Shown here piece after piece: positions 1 through 10,737 of a DNA stretch of 64,000 bases (position 1 is the first letter of the stretch; every line of letters begins with the position of its first letter). The stretch comes from Umbilicaria muhlenbergii (lineage: Eukaryota; Ascomycota; Lecanoromycetes; Umbilicariales; Umbilicariaceae). The stretch lies in NCBI GenBank assembly GCA_000611775.1, contig KK106984.1:3759341-3823340 (forward strand), given 5' to 3'. The notes below the pieces were generated by a model. That model did no database searches. It saw nothing but the letters and a program-made list of their open reading frames with translations, and had not been told where the DNA came from. The position numbers were made by a program, and so were the translations under genes.

Positions 1-868
1 CGGCCCCGCTCAAACCGGCCTACCCACCCGGAGCGGCTTCGAGAGGTTCATGGACAGTCAAAGCATGGGCGTGCGCTTCATGATGACAGCCTCGGGCGTA
101 TTAGTCAAGCACATCTGGACGCTCATTGAAAAAAGTATCCACGCCTTCCCTCTCTCTCCCCTCACATCCCACGTACCCCCGATCTAACACGATCTTCTAG
201 AAATCCGCATGCTCGAGCCCTACAGACGTCTCACGCAAGGCCTCGCCTCACCAGACGACACCGTCCTGGTGCCCACCAGCGCCCTCCCTCTGACCGCCAT
301 CATCCCCTCCCTCCACAGTCGCCACTTCTTCGTCGCGAGCATCTCCACCATTACGGTCCTCGCCGAAGTTCTCACCGTCGCCCTCGCGGGCATTCCTTTC
401 GATAATGCCTCCTCCTATACCGCCTACACCGTCTCGACCTACCTGAGCGTGACAATTCTAACGCTGATGCTGATCGCGCTGGCAGCGGTGTTGTGGCGTG
501 GCCACAAGGATCTGGTCTTCCCCCGCGCACCGGAGAGTATAGCTGCCATGGCGCTGTCTCTTTGTGCATCGCGGTTGGTGGGAGAGTTTGAGGGGCTGGC
601 GGTTGTGGATCGGGAGACGAGAGATCGGCGGGTGAGGGAGATGGGGAGGAGGTATTGGGCTGGGGAGGTGGTGGGGGTGGATGGGGTTGTGAGGTGGGGG
701 GTTGATTCCGATGAAGGGGAAAGGGTGGGCGGTGATGAGAGAGGTGTGGTGGTGATAGAGAGGAAAAGCAAGGAACTAGCACGATCAGTTCCAAGAACAC
801 AAGACCGTTTGAAGTCAACCCCCAGCCGTGTTGCACTATGCTTGACGTCCAATTCACCCATTATATAA
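1..868 (+). CDS. DUF3433 membrane protein, 3' part only
   Basis: This is the C-terminal part of a fungal multi-pass membrane protein of the DUF3433 type; function unknown. The gene runs off the left edge. Exon up to 134 reads in frame from base 2 and contains the family-like stretch FMDSQSMGVRFMMTASG. A GT-AG intron at 135-200 joins it to an exon starting at 201, giving WTLIEKKIRMLEPYRRL across the junction. The last exon carries two hydrophobic segments (about residues 30-60 and 75-95 counted from the Met at 209), then a Gly/Arg/Val-rich tail that looks poorly conserved. The tail could end earlier through another intron. Convergent with the gene at 1084. The family assignment is from remembered similarity, not a search. 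Confidence 0.75.
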
Positions 869-1083
869 GAAAAACAACATTAGGTCTAGATTCCCCCAAA
901 CCAAGGGCCAGCACGATCCCGATCCGTGCTACTGACATAGCCAAACAGCGCCAACCAACAAGTCCTTCGAATCTTACAAACCCGCCTTCCTTCCCAATCC
1001 TCCAGAACCCCTTACGTCAGCCCATCCGTGCAGCCTCAGAATTACCCCAAATCACCCCCTCCCTCCTTCCCTCTTCACCGCCC

Positions 1084-2427
1084 CTAGGCCCCCATCACCG
1101 CCCCCCTCACCCCCTCCTCCATCTCCACCCTCCAAAGCCTCTCCTCTCCAAACAACCACATCTCCCCGCCCCTCCCCCAACAAAACCCCGCCACCCCCCC
1201 TTCAATCAGAATCTTCCCTATCAAACTCCCCCCCCGATTCCACACATTCACCCCATCCCCACACCCCGCGTACACGTTCCCATAACGATCGCATTGGATC
1301 CCATCCGGCACCCCCACAGCCGCATAGGCGAAAACGCGGCGGTTCGCCAGAAACGGCGCTGCAGCCCCACCGTCCGCGACGTCCGTACATACGACATCGT
1401 ACGCATAAATCGTCGCCGGCCGCCTCGCATCCGTCGTCGCCCCATCCCCGCGCACCGCCCCCGTATCCGTCACATACACGACCCTCTCGCCCGGCCCAAA
1501 GCAGATCCCCCCCGGCCGATCGAACCCATCCGCCACCACCCGGACATCCCCCGTCGCCGGATCAAACCGATACACATGCTGCGGCAGCGACGGTTTCGGC
1601 CGAAACGCACAGTCGTGCCCGTAACTCGGGTCGGTGAACCACAGCGAGCGGTCCGAATGCGCGACGACGGCGTGCGGGGAGTTGAACGGGCGGCCGTGGA
1701 AATTCGTCAGCAGGAGGCGCGTCTTGTGCGGGCGCGCGGCGGACATGAAGACCAGGCCGGCGGGGTCGTTGAGGGTGCCCTGGGCGGTGAAGACGAGGCC
1801 GTCGGCCCAGAGGCAGCCGGAGCGGAGCATGTGGTTTGCGTCCGGGGTGCGGATTTTGTCGCGGGTGTAGTCGGTGGGGGAGAAGAACTCGAGTTTGGTG
1901 AGGGTGATGGTTTTGGAGGCGGAGGTGACGGCGGTGGGGAGGGTGGAGGGGAGCAGGTTCGAGGTCGTGTAGAGGGTGTTGGTGGGGGGGTGGAATAGGC
2001 TGCCGGAGTGGAAGAAGGGGGCGCGGGGGTCGTGGAGGAGGAGCGTTAGGGCTGTCTCTTATACACANNNNNNNNNNNNNNNNNNNNNNNNNNNNNNNNT
2101 GGGGGGGTGCTGTGGGGGGGGGAAGGCAGGTGTTAGTATGGGTGGGGGTTTGGGTTAGGGAGTCGGGGGTGGGGAGGGAGAGGGAGAGGGGAGGGCGTAC
2201 TGCCATATTGCGGAGGCTTTTGGGTCGACGGTTTGCCAAGTTTTGTGCGAGGGGAGGTCCTCGTCGTGGTGGTAGGATGGCTGGGAGGAATAAGGGGGAC
2301 GAGGGGAGGAGGTTCGCGGGGTGGGGATTAGGGTGGCGTGGTCTTGGGAGGAGGATTTGGAGGAGCTGGAGAAGGAGACATTGCGGCCTGAGGCCACGCG
2401 GTCAGCGACTTTGGGTCGGCGGAACAT
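1084..2427 (-). CDS. SMP-30/gluconolactonase-like beta-propeller protein, interrupted by assembly gap
   Basis: Six-bladed beta-propeller of the SMP-30/gluconolactonase/LRE family (lactone hydrolases). The body lies at 1084-2109 and contains blade motifs such as HVYRFDPATGDVRVVADGF, WFTDPSYG, VYVTDTGA and VPDGIQCDRYGNVYAG. A probable first exon is 2201-2427 (start MFRRPKVADRV), ending at a GT donor; the acceptor CAG is at 2110-2112, giving an intron of about 91 nt. A 32-N gap (2068-2099) and adapter bases (2052-2067) fall inside exon 2, so a short piece of protein is missing and length is uncertain. The usual family motifs NDVV and RPNGI read as HAVV and RPGGI here, so two Asn residues normally near the metal site are absent. 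The coding strand is extremely C-rich. Start site is tentative; the fold is well supported. Confidence 0.75.
2052..2099. other. Transposase-adapter remnant plus scaffold gap (32 N)
   Basis: Positions 2052-2067 read CTGTCTCTTATACACA, the start of the Tn5 mosaic-end adapter used in tagmentation libraries, and run directly into 32 N (2068-2099). This is untrimmed adapter at a contig end, not genomic sequence. It sits inside the lactonase-like gene, next to long C/G runs that probably caused the contig break. Confidence 0.95.
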
Positions 2428-3346
2428 GAAGCGAGAGGGGCGCTTGTTGAAGCAAGCCTGAGAAGTACGATGGCAGTGGACGTGGGAGAAAGTGGTGATC
2501 GAGGATGCATCTGCACTGACAAACAAAGAGCGCAAGTAACAATCGTACCACAACACCGAACCAAGGTCCACCAACGGCGTAGAGTAGCACCAACACGGCA
2601 CGAACGATACAAGATAACAATCAGACCGAAAACGTCATTGCCAGGCAGCCACAACGCCATGCCCAAGCCCGCCACGGGACGACATGAAGGCAAAAGACGG
2701 CTTACCAGAGGCACGGCGATGTATCCTCTCACGGCCAGCTTGGCCGCCCTGCTTGCTTCCAGTCCGGCCACTTCCCCGAAGCCAGCTGCCACCAGTGTTG
2801 CCGTTCATGCGTCTCGATTAACGATAAGCTTTCGCGTGGCGCCCCTGGAGCTCTTAACTGGAACGGTGGCGCTGAGTGACAGCCCGCCTAAGCAAGTCGA
2901 CAGGATAAGATGCTGGAACCACTTTCTTCATACGTCACAGAAAGAAAAGAGGTTGGGGCCCTCGAAATACCCCGAAAGGAGCGGGAGTATATAAACACAA
3001 GGATCATCGAGGTCATCTAATTCTCCGTCGCCGTGGCTTGCGCCAAATGCGGAGATCAACGTGCAGCGCTACTGTACATGCGCAAAGTGCCTCTGCCAGA
3101 ATCCTCCGGTCGTCTGGGAGGATGATCAAACAGGATTACCGGCAGTAGCCGAAGCCCAAGCACCTCAAAGCCGCGCCAATGGCACTATATGCAGCTGCGA
3201 GTTTACAATGGAAGGATTGGCAAGTCTTGAATGCAGCACCAGTCAATTAATCGAACAGAATGGATATCTACGCTATACAACATGCACCACAAGACGCAAG
3301 CAGCCCTTCTCTTGAACACATAAACCCCACATGTAACAGCCACCCC
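2428..3346. other. Intergenic, 919 bp
   Basis: Lies between the 5' end of the lactonase-like gene and the 3' end of AFG1. Open frames on both strands are unconvincing: the longest minus-strand one begins at a non-ATG codon and has an in-frame stop just upstream. A possible 5' non-coding exon of the lactonase-like gene could lie here, since the minus strand has a GT near 2700 and a CAG near 2460. No gene called. Confidence 0.6.
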
Positions 3347-5259
3347 CTACAAACTATCCTCCCGCCACCGACTCCTCACCCTCTGCCACCCCTCCTTCTC
3401 CTCCAACCCCCCCCTCTTCTCCAACCCCATCCCCCTCTCCACCCACTCCTGGCTCCCCATCTCACTCAACCGGCTCAACGCCCTCGCGAACGCAAACCTC
3501 TCCTCGTCCCCCGAAAAAATACTGCTATTCTTCAACATCTGCATGTTCAGCCCCAGATCATCCATCAGGTTCCGCATCACGCTATCCACGTCTTCGTGTT
3601 CTTCTTGGTGCGGGACCGTGCCGGCTTTGCGGCCGTCGGCGAGGGCGGGGGCGATTTCGTCGGGGGAGAGGAAGAGCTGGAAGAGGGGGACGGCGGTTGT
3701 GAGGACGAGTTTGGCCTGCGGTGGGGAGGGGAGTGGGGTTAGCGGGGTTTGTAAACGACAGGTGCGGCGGATGGGATGGGATGGGATCGGACTCACTCGA
3801 CTTTCGTAGACGGCGTCGATGAAGGTGATGAAGCGCCGTGCCAAATCCCGTTCTCGGTACGTCATGGCCGGCACGCCCGTCACGATGAAGGCTTCGTAAC
3901 TCCTCATCAACTCCAGATAATCCGCCGCGCCCGTAGATTTGCCGATCAGCTCATCGAACGTGAACATTGCAGCTTTGCCGCTCGCTTTGGGGACTTGAAC
4001 ATCTCGGCCCCAAACCTGATGGGTAGCTTTGTGCGGAGGGTCACCTTCAGGGTCTCCCAAGAATCGAAACCATTTCTCGGCGTGGGAGATGGCTGCTTTG
4101 TCTAGGGGGTGGTGATAGACACCTGATGGCGGACGGGGGATTTTGCGGTAGTCTGTTGAGGAGTCGAGGTTGATTACTTGGAGGCGGGTTTTGAGGAGGT
4201 TGATACAGGGGATGAAAGAGGAACGCTGGATGCCATTTTTGTACAGGTCGTCTGGGTGGCGGTTGGAAGTCGTGACGAGGACGACGCCGTGAGACATTAG
4301 GGCTTCCAGAAGCCTATCTTCATTAGTACCGCTGACTTTGGTCTATTCGGCCAAAACCTACCTGCGTAGAATCATAGCGTCTGCCACATCCGTACACTGA
4401 AATTCGTCGAAACATAACACGCTCCCCTTCTCAGCAATATCCGCGGCAACGTACAGGACCGCATCTAGATCCGTCCCATGCTCCATCTTCATCGCATGTA
4501 ATCGCTTATGTACGTCTTGCATGAAATTGTGAAAATGTATCCTCGTCTTTGAAGTGATATTGGGTGGTAGTGTCTCGTAAAACATATCCATTAACATTGT
4601 CTTCCCGCTCCCAACATCACCATACATGTATAGCCCTTTGGGTAACTTTGGTGGTATTTGAGTGCTCGGCTTTTTAGGGGGCCCCCGGCCCAGAAGAGAG
4701 GCAAAGGACCATTTCTCCTGGGGTTTGAGGGACTCTATGCTGGGATGGACGACCTTGGGCGTGCAATAATCCTTCAGCTCGTCGTGGAGGTCTTGGAGGT
4801 GCTGTACAATGCCTGGACATTCACAGAACGGGGTCAATCCACCGCTTCGAGACATGGTCCTTGGCTACCATACCTCGTTGATGTTCATCTTCACGTAGTC
4901 TATGTGAATGCACTCGCTCGTCGTATTCTTCCAGAGGGCCCCTACCTTCAGGGTTGACTGGAAAGGAATCAGCGGTCCGTGATATGCCCAATTACGCATG
5001 CGATCAGAGGCATACCGTTGCTCACAGTGGCCAGCCCCCTGTCATGTTGTCGGTTTGCGACTGTTGGTGCTATTTGAGGTCTCCCTGGTCGCCCGGCTTG
5101 TAGCGTCAAGGCATTCTGTCGCTTCGTCTTCGTCCTCTCCCTGAGTGATCGCAGACACTCCGCGCAGAGCGTCCGCTTCTGCCCGTGGGTCGGTTGTCTG
5201 ATCGAAGTTCGGATGAGCTCTTGGAAGGCCCGAGCCCTCAGCTTCGTGGTCGAATGCAT
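3347..5259 (-). CDS. AFG1: AFG1-family mitochondrial ATPase
   Basis: AAA-type ATPase of the AFG1/LACE1 family, a mitochondrial inner-membrane factor linked to turnover or assembly of oxidative-phosphorylation subunits. Five exons: 5016-5259, 4874-4957, 4362-4812, 3797-4313, 3347-3715, with GT-AG introns of 58, 61, 48 and 81 nt; joined length 1665 nt, 554 aa. The basic, Ser/Thr-rich N-terminus ([19 protein letters not shown]) is a plausible mitochondrial presequence. The joins restore the family block [20 protein letters not shown] followed by [12 protein letters not shown]. Walker A is GDVGSGKT (about residues 174-181) and Walker B is LCFDEFQ (about 242). The block [17 protein letters not shown] is the sensor region. 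The 81-nt intron is in frame and lacks a stop, so read-through would add 27 residues. Confidence 0.93.
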
Positions 5260-6603
5260 AGCGGCAAGAATGCTCGCAAATTGACGGATGCCGGGGCACG
5301 GGTGTCATCGCAGGGCACAGGAGACTGGGGGTTCTGAAGTTGGCATGTTGAGCAGATTGTTTGCAAGGACTGCCATGTGTAAAAAGCAATATCATCTGAA
5401 GAGCGTTCGGATGCTTTCTCACGCCGTGGAGCCATGTGGCTTCCCAACCCCCGGCGCCTTGCTCCGAGGACCGCGCCCGACAGCCTGAGAAGGTTTCCCG
5501 AGCAGCCCTACGGCAGCAACCTCGGCCCCGAGATGCGGTCACGTGGTCATCCTGCACCCCAGCCTCTATGCTTCCAGACCTCAAACAACCGTCGGTGTAC
5601 TGCTGTGTAGTTTGCACCGCGCATGTAGCAATTCAAACATTGCCTGCAATACTTATAACCCACTGCCGCCGGCTACTGCAGATAGGTCAGGCCACTGCAA
5701 ACCAGTCAAAACTCTACATAGAACAGAGCTACTCTGGACTCTGTAACGATCCTTGAGCTTTAGCGTCCAAGACGGCTTTTTCCTCGGTGAGCTGTACCGT
5801 TATGTTGCCTCGGCATCTATTTACAACACGGCTTAACAATAGCTCCTACTTTTGCAATCTGGAGAGATATGAAGCCTGATCTTGCTCATGCGAGACTGGT
5901 CGAGTCTGCGGCTTCAAGAGCAGCTCAGGGTGGACTGACGTCCTCTTGGTGAACTCGCACTTTAATGCTGCATCACGTTGGATGCCTCCCTGCAGTCACT
6001 AGGTGGAGGGAGACGAATGTGGAGAACACGGACTGTGGGAGATGGTGGATGGCTATAAGAGGTTGGTCCACATGATAGCGAAAGTTAATGTGATTCTAGT
6101 GCTGAGGCCGAAAGTAACGATAGCATACGTGCGGACTCTCGACATCTCAGAATAAACCGCGCATGCATGCTGCCAACTCTGATACAGCGGCTCAGGATGT
6201 CCAACACTTGAAAGCGGCACGTGACTCGAGTTCTGCCAGGAAGCAGACATCGCGACATACAACAAGCAAAAACAGAACCCTGACATTCGCATTTCCACAC
6301 CGCGTATTCCGGATCATAGAAGATCGATCATAGATGCCGCATGCACATGAACTCCACGCTTCCCATACGCCATACACAAATGCCAGCCCTATTCCCTACT
6401 CCAGACCCTCGAACGATTCGCGAATGCTAAGCCCACCTCCCTGCGTCGATTGCTTTGATAGCGTCAGTGATTGGTATATCAATCCCTCTCCTTCATCTGT
6501 ACAAATCCGATATATAGTCAGAAGACGGTGAAATGGCCGCGATGAAGATGTCCCCATTTTTCCTCGCACGGACAGTTAACGCCGCGTCCGACCGACAGAT
6601 GTC
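5260..6603. other. Intergenic, 1.3 kb
   Basis: Upstream of AFG1 and downstream of BEM1. It should hold the AFG1 promoter and the BEM1 3' UTR. Only short overlapping frames are present, with no recognisable domain, RNA or repeat. Confidence 0.6.
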
Positions 6604-8739
6604 TCAGGCGTATCGGATAACAAGCGTCAGTTTCGGGTTTCTTTGCAAAGCCACATCCAGATCTCTATCACTTAGTAACTCCGCATACCCACCACTGGGG
6701 TCGTCTTTGTACTGAAGCATAAAGTCCTGCTCTCCGTCCCCTTGCCCTATCTTGAATCGATCCTTGAGCTTATCTTTCAGCTGTTGGTAACTGATGTCGC
6801 TAGGTACTCTGATGGCATAAGCGTCTTGGTCGAAAAAGACTTTGATCTTCATTGCACCTGTTCCTGCTGGTGCAGAAGCAACGTTCGTGCTTGAGCTGTT
6901 AGCCCCGACAGCGGTGATGGAGGGATTCGAGGTGTTGTTGGAGGTTTGTGTTAGAGAAGATGGCTGGCGGTTGATCGGACTTTGTTGATATTGTTGTTGG
7001 CCATTTCCATTGGTCTGTGGAGATACCGATGATTGGTTACGTTGGTGATTCGAGCGCTGCTGAGGTCCAGGAGGAGCCACGGCACCGGGTGGATATCCAC
7101 CGTTGCTACCGTTCATCTGACCTTGCGATGACTGGCGTGATGCTGTTTGCGAATCATTATTTGCTCCATACGAGCGCTGCGATGTGCTTGAAAGTCGGTA
7201 ATCCTCGCCCACAGCATTGGGGTCCATCTCGAAATCGCCCTCCCTCGGCTGAAAGAGTTGCCGCACCAACTGGCATTTGGAGATGTAGGGAGGCAATGCG
7301 AGGAGCTCCTTGACATATTTATCTAGGCTTTCACGACGACCGTTCGAGATAGCAGCTGTGACATATGTGACAGGGCCTGGCATGTACGGCAATATACGAA
7401 CTCCACCTTCTTGGCCAGCCTCTTTCGGGAACTCCTGCAGGAGGCTAATTTGAAAGTCGTAGAAGTTCTGATAGAATCGGGAGAGCTCCCAATGCCGACC
7501 GTCTTCCAAAACGCATTCGATAATGTACCAATATTTGTCATCGGCAAAGCAATATCGAGGGATCGAAGCAGAGATAGGTGCGAGTAGCGGCGCTGACGAT
7601 GGGCGATTATATTCAGCTTGATATTGCTGGTTTGTTCTGCTACCATTCCTTTGGTTGTAATCATTGTCGTGGGGCTAGAGTATATTAGCATCGGTTATGA
7701 ATCAAGATAATTAGAAGGAGACTTTACGTATGAATGGCCATTGACGGCTTGCTGATTACCGTTGCTCAAGCTGATGCGCTCCATACCTCGTTGTATCGAG
7801 ACTTGATTCCCTGATTCGATTTTTCCAAGGGCTATGCTGCTGTTCTTGTAGTCCGCCGCCATCTTCTTCCATTCTTCTACCTTTGGTACACCGGCACACC
7901 GAACGGCTTCTTGAGCATCCGGCACGGCTTTCCCTGTTGTCATATCCCGTATCTCAATGAACGAAACAGGTATCAGACCCGGCCCTCCTAGTCTTCCAAT
8001 AGGCTTAGCAACAAACCACTCCGGGTTCGATTGGGCAATCACAATTATCGGTTCCCCTTGCTTCGCTTCTAGCTCATCCGGTCTTTCGGCGTTAAAGTCG
8101 TACTGAACGATTCCGTAGACCATAGCCCCCGAACCTTTGCCAGTACTCGGCTGCCTTGTGTGTCCAGCCTTCCGCGCCGTCGCATTTGAGTCCTGCCTGC
8201 CATGCCCGCTTCTCTCCGAATATCCCGAGTCGTGCGGTGGTAATGTGGTGCTTGGTGGTAGTGTACTGCTGGCACCTGACGCTGTGGAACCTGCACTCTG
8301 TCTCTCTGTCTTCCCTATGACCTCAAAAAAGGGTACCGGGACTAGTCCTCGAGCGTTGGGTATCAAAGGATTACAGGCCTCGTACCAAGATGGATCGTCT
8401 TCCTGACTGATCACGTGGAAAAAGTCGCCTTTGTGAAAAGCTAGCTCTTGGGTACGACCCGGCTCTGGCTGGTGGTCATAGAGCGCTTTAATAACCTGCG
8501 CGAGAGGAGAAGATGTCAGTTGACCTGCGCTTGATGATTCGTGACGTGCTTGACGCGCATAAGCATTACCTTTTTCGGTGGCATGATAGCTATGGCGGAC
8601 TTTGGTGTAATCGAGATGTGTCGAGGCGCCGGGTCCGCCTTCTCCCCTTTGATTGAGCGCCGTATCGCCTGAAAAGTCTCAGTCTCAACTCTAGGTAAAG
8701 CGCAATCGCCCACTCTATGAGTCATGTACAAACCTTCAT
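6604..8739 (-). CDS. BEM1: Bem1/Scd2-type polarity scaffold (SH3-SH3-PX-PB1)
   Basis: Scaffold that gathers Cdc42, its exchange factor and PAK kinases at growth sites; in filamentous fungi it also acts in hyphal tip polarity. Four exons: 8734-8739 (only ATG AAG), 8570-8668, 7728-8495, 6604-7674; introns 65, 74 and 53 nt; 1944 nt, 647 aa. Domains in order: SH3-1 (about residues 36-95, KALYDHQPEP, then FHKGDFFHV), SH3-2 (about 160-218, VQYDFNAERPDELEAKQGE), PX (about 320-455, RYCFADDKYWYIIECVLEDG, FPKEAG, ILPYMPGP), a Gln/Ser/Asn-rich linker, and a C-terminal PB1 (about 565-647, MKIKVFFDQDAYAIRVPSD). The six-base first exon is inferred because MK plus AIRRSIKG matches the usual family N-terminus and gives correct phase. 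Confidence 0.93.
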
Positions 8740-9214
8740 CCTGCACAACCGCCCAATGCGTCGGTGCTGTGGTGGTCACTTGAAGATTGCCCGCTCTTAG
8801 CCGAACGAGTCGTCGGTGGCTCGGAAGGTGGTCAAGACCTCTGATAACAAAGAAGACTAGTGATCTTTCACCCACAACCAAACCCGGTTGTCGTGTTGGC
8901 CGGCAGAACAAGGTAGGTCCCTTGTGGTGATCATGCAATCGCGGGCACCTGCAGTGTGGGACGAGATTTGCAGTGAGCGTTCTTATTTTGGGACAGCCCG
9001 ACTGTAGTCTTTCAGTGGTACAGGTCGGTGGTACGGATGAAAGATATCGAGGGCGACGGACGGTCGTCGATCGGAGGTGTACAGAGTCAAAGGTGGGATG
9101 TGCGAAGGGGAATGCGACAAAGGCCTTCGTCGGGAGGACTATTCTGTCCTAGTGTCTCATGTCTCTGTTGAGTTAGTAGGGCCACGTGCGGAGCATGTAA
9201 AGACAAAAAGCAGA

Positions 9215-9242
9215 AGGCAAAGGCAAAGGCAAAGGCAAAGGC
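9215..9242. repeat. Hexamer microsatellite, aggcaa unit
   Basis: About 4.7 copies of aggcaa in the region upstream of BEM1. It keeps several frames open by chance and is not evidence of coding. Confidence 0.9.
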
Positions 9243-9880
9243 AGCGGGAAAAGTGGGATGGACAGCGCGTTATCGATAAAAAGACAGCCGACGTCTGAGC
9301 GAGTCCCAGTCGCTCCCAGTCACTCCAGCGAACGGGCGTCCTCTTGCGACGACGTGGTGCAGATGCGCAGAGAAATGTATGGGTTTTGGGGATATGCACA
9401 GGATGGCCAGGAATAATTCAGGAATGCTCCGCCAGCCTGTGACGATGCAGTCCGGGCGCCTGATGCAGTTAGTCGGATGTACTCTGGCGTGTTCTGGTTC
9501 CGCTGGTAGGACCAGGGCCGCAGGGTGCGCATCTGTCAAATGCAAGAGGTTCGTTCGCATAAGTCCAAAGCCTCGCCCTGCAGGAAGCGGGAAAGCTGCA
9601 GACGGGGCAGATCAGGTGTCGTGCCGTCTATATGGAGTAATAGCCACTTCGACAAGGCGCCCGGCTTCACGTGGATGCTGGTGAATGGACTTCATGTCGG
9701 TGGGGTCGAAACGTGTAACATGGGTCTGAGAGTCCGCCACTTCTTGACTGGATCCAAGGCGCTCTGCAATGCTGTCCACCATCCCCTTGAGGAAAGGTTA
9801 CGAGGCAAGAAGAGTACGCGGGAGTGAAGTCAGATCAGCAGTCCTACGAGGAGTTTGGCCGTGTTCACTGTCACTGGGAA

Positions 9881-9900
9881 TCGGAATCGGAATCGGAATC
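9881..9900. repeat. Hexamer microsatellite, tcggaa unit
   Basis: 3.3 copies of tcggaa, flanked by ggg on the left and ccc on the right. Non-coding context. Confidence 0.85.
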
Positions 9901-10737
9901 CCAGAATCTGGCTACTGTGTCCGGCGCGCTCAGCCCAGCAAAGGTGAGGGGCAGCAGTAGTGTGGACGATGTGCCGCAGGCCTGCATGCCAAAGCCTCTC
10001 GTCCTCTCCCTTGGCTGGGCGCATTGCCAGGCACAGCTGGCACCGTCGCAACCTGGACAGCTGGATTGGCGCAAGGAAGACGTTTATTCGTGCCTTATAC
10101 TCCTGCCACGACGGATCCTATATTGGCATATATACCACAGTATGCATCTACTACCGAACTGCATGGCGGAGCATCACTATCACCAGGATTTGTAATTCCA
10201 GGACTGCCAGCCTTGCGTGATGCGGATACCGAACTTAGGGTGGGGAGGGAAGCGCAGCGATTGGGACTGTTGTCACCGTCGTGGATAGTACCCGAGATGC
10301 ACCATTCGAAATGAACTTGAAATTAGAGTGCGAGGTCTTAAAGAGTCTTTCATGTGCTTGGTAAGAGTGACGTTCTATGGAGCCAGTACCCAGGCATTAT
10401 GGTCCCAGACGTGCTCCTCATACCCGCACTCGACCCACAATCCGCCAAACAGCACTACAATAAGTGGCCCACAAGCCACTGGAAGAATCCCTTCCGTAGC
10501 TGGAAAGTAGTTAGTATGACGCATGAAGGTCTGGGCTTTGAGCCTCCGACTTCACTGGAATAAGGAAACCCCAAACACCAAATAGGATAATTGAAAAGGA
10601 ATGACATCGGAATGTATGTGAAGAGGGACGCTAAGACGGTGAGGATCTGAGTTATCGTGCTGGATGGACCAAGATGTGCCGTTGGCAGCGAAATTCATTC
10701 TCCGGGAATTTGAAGATAGCCAATAGCCCTTCGCACC

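Larger units (their letters stand above)
8740..10737. other. Intergenic, 2.0 kb
   Basis: Between the BEM1 start and the 3' end of the THP3-like gene. Short frames on both strands overlap each other and resemble nothing I know. Contains two hexamer repeat tracts, annotated separately. Holds the BEM1 promoter. Confidence 0.55.

Noticed and set aside
838-1998. Plus-strand open frame of 386 codons
   Set aside because: It is antisense to the lactonase-like gene, consists of Pro/Arg/His and Gly/Glu runs from C/G-rich codons, and has no domain.
2470-2994. Plus-strand open frame of 174 codons
   Set aside because: No recognisable motif, overlaps the likely promoter of the lactonase-like gene, composition ordinary for non-coding DNA.
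5042-5617. Minus-strand frame of 191 codons overlapping AFG1 exon 1
   Set aside because: Overlaps the well-supported AFG1 first exon in another frame and has no similarity.
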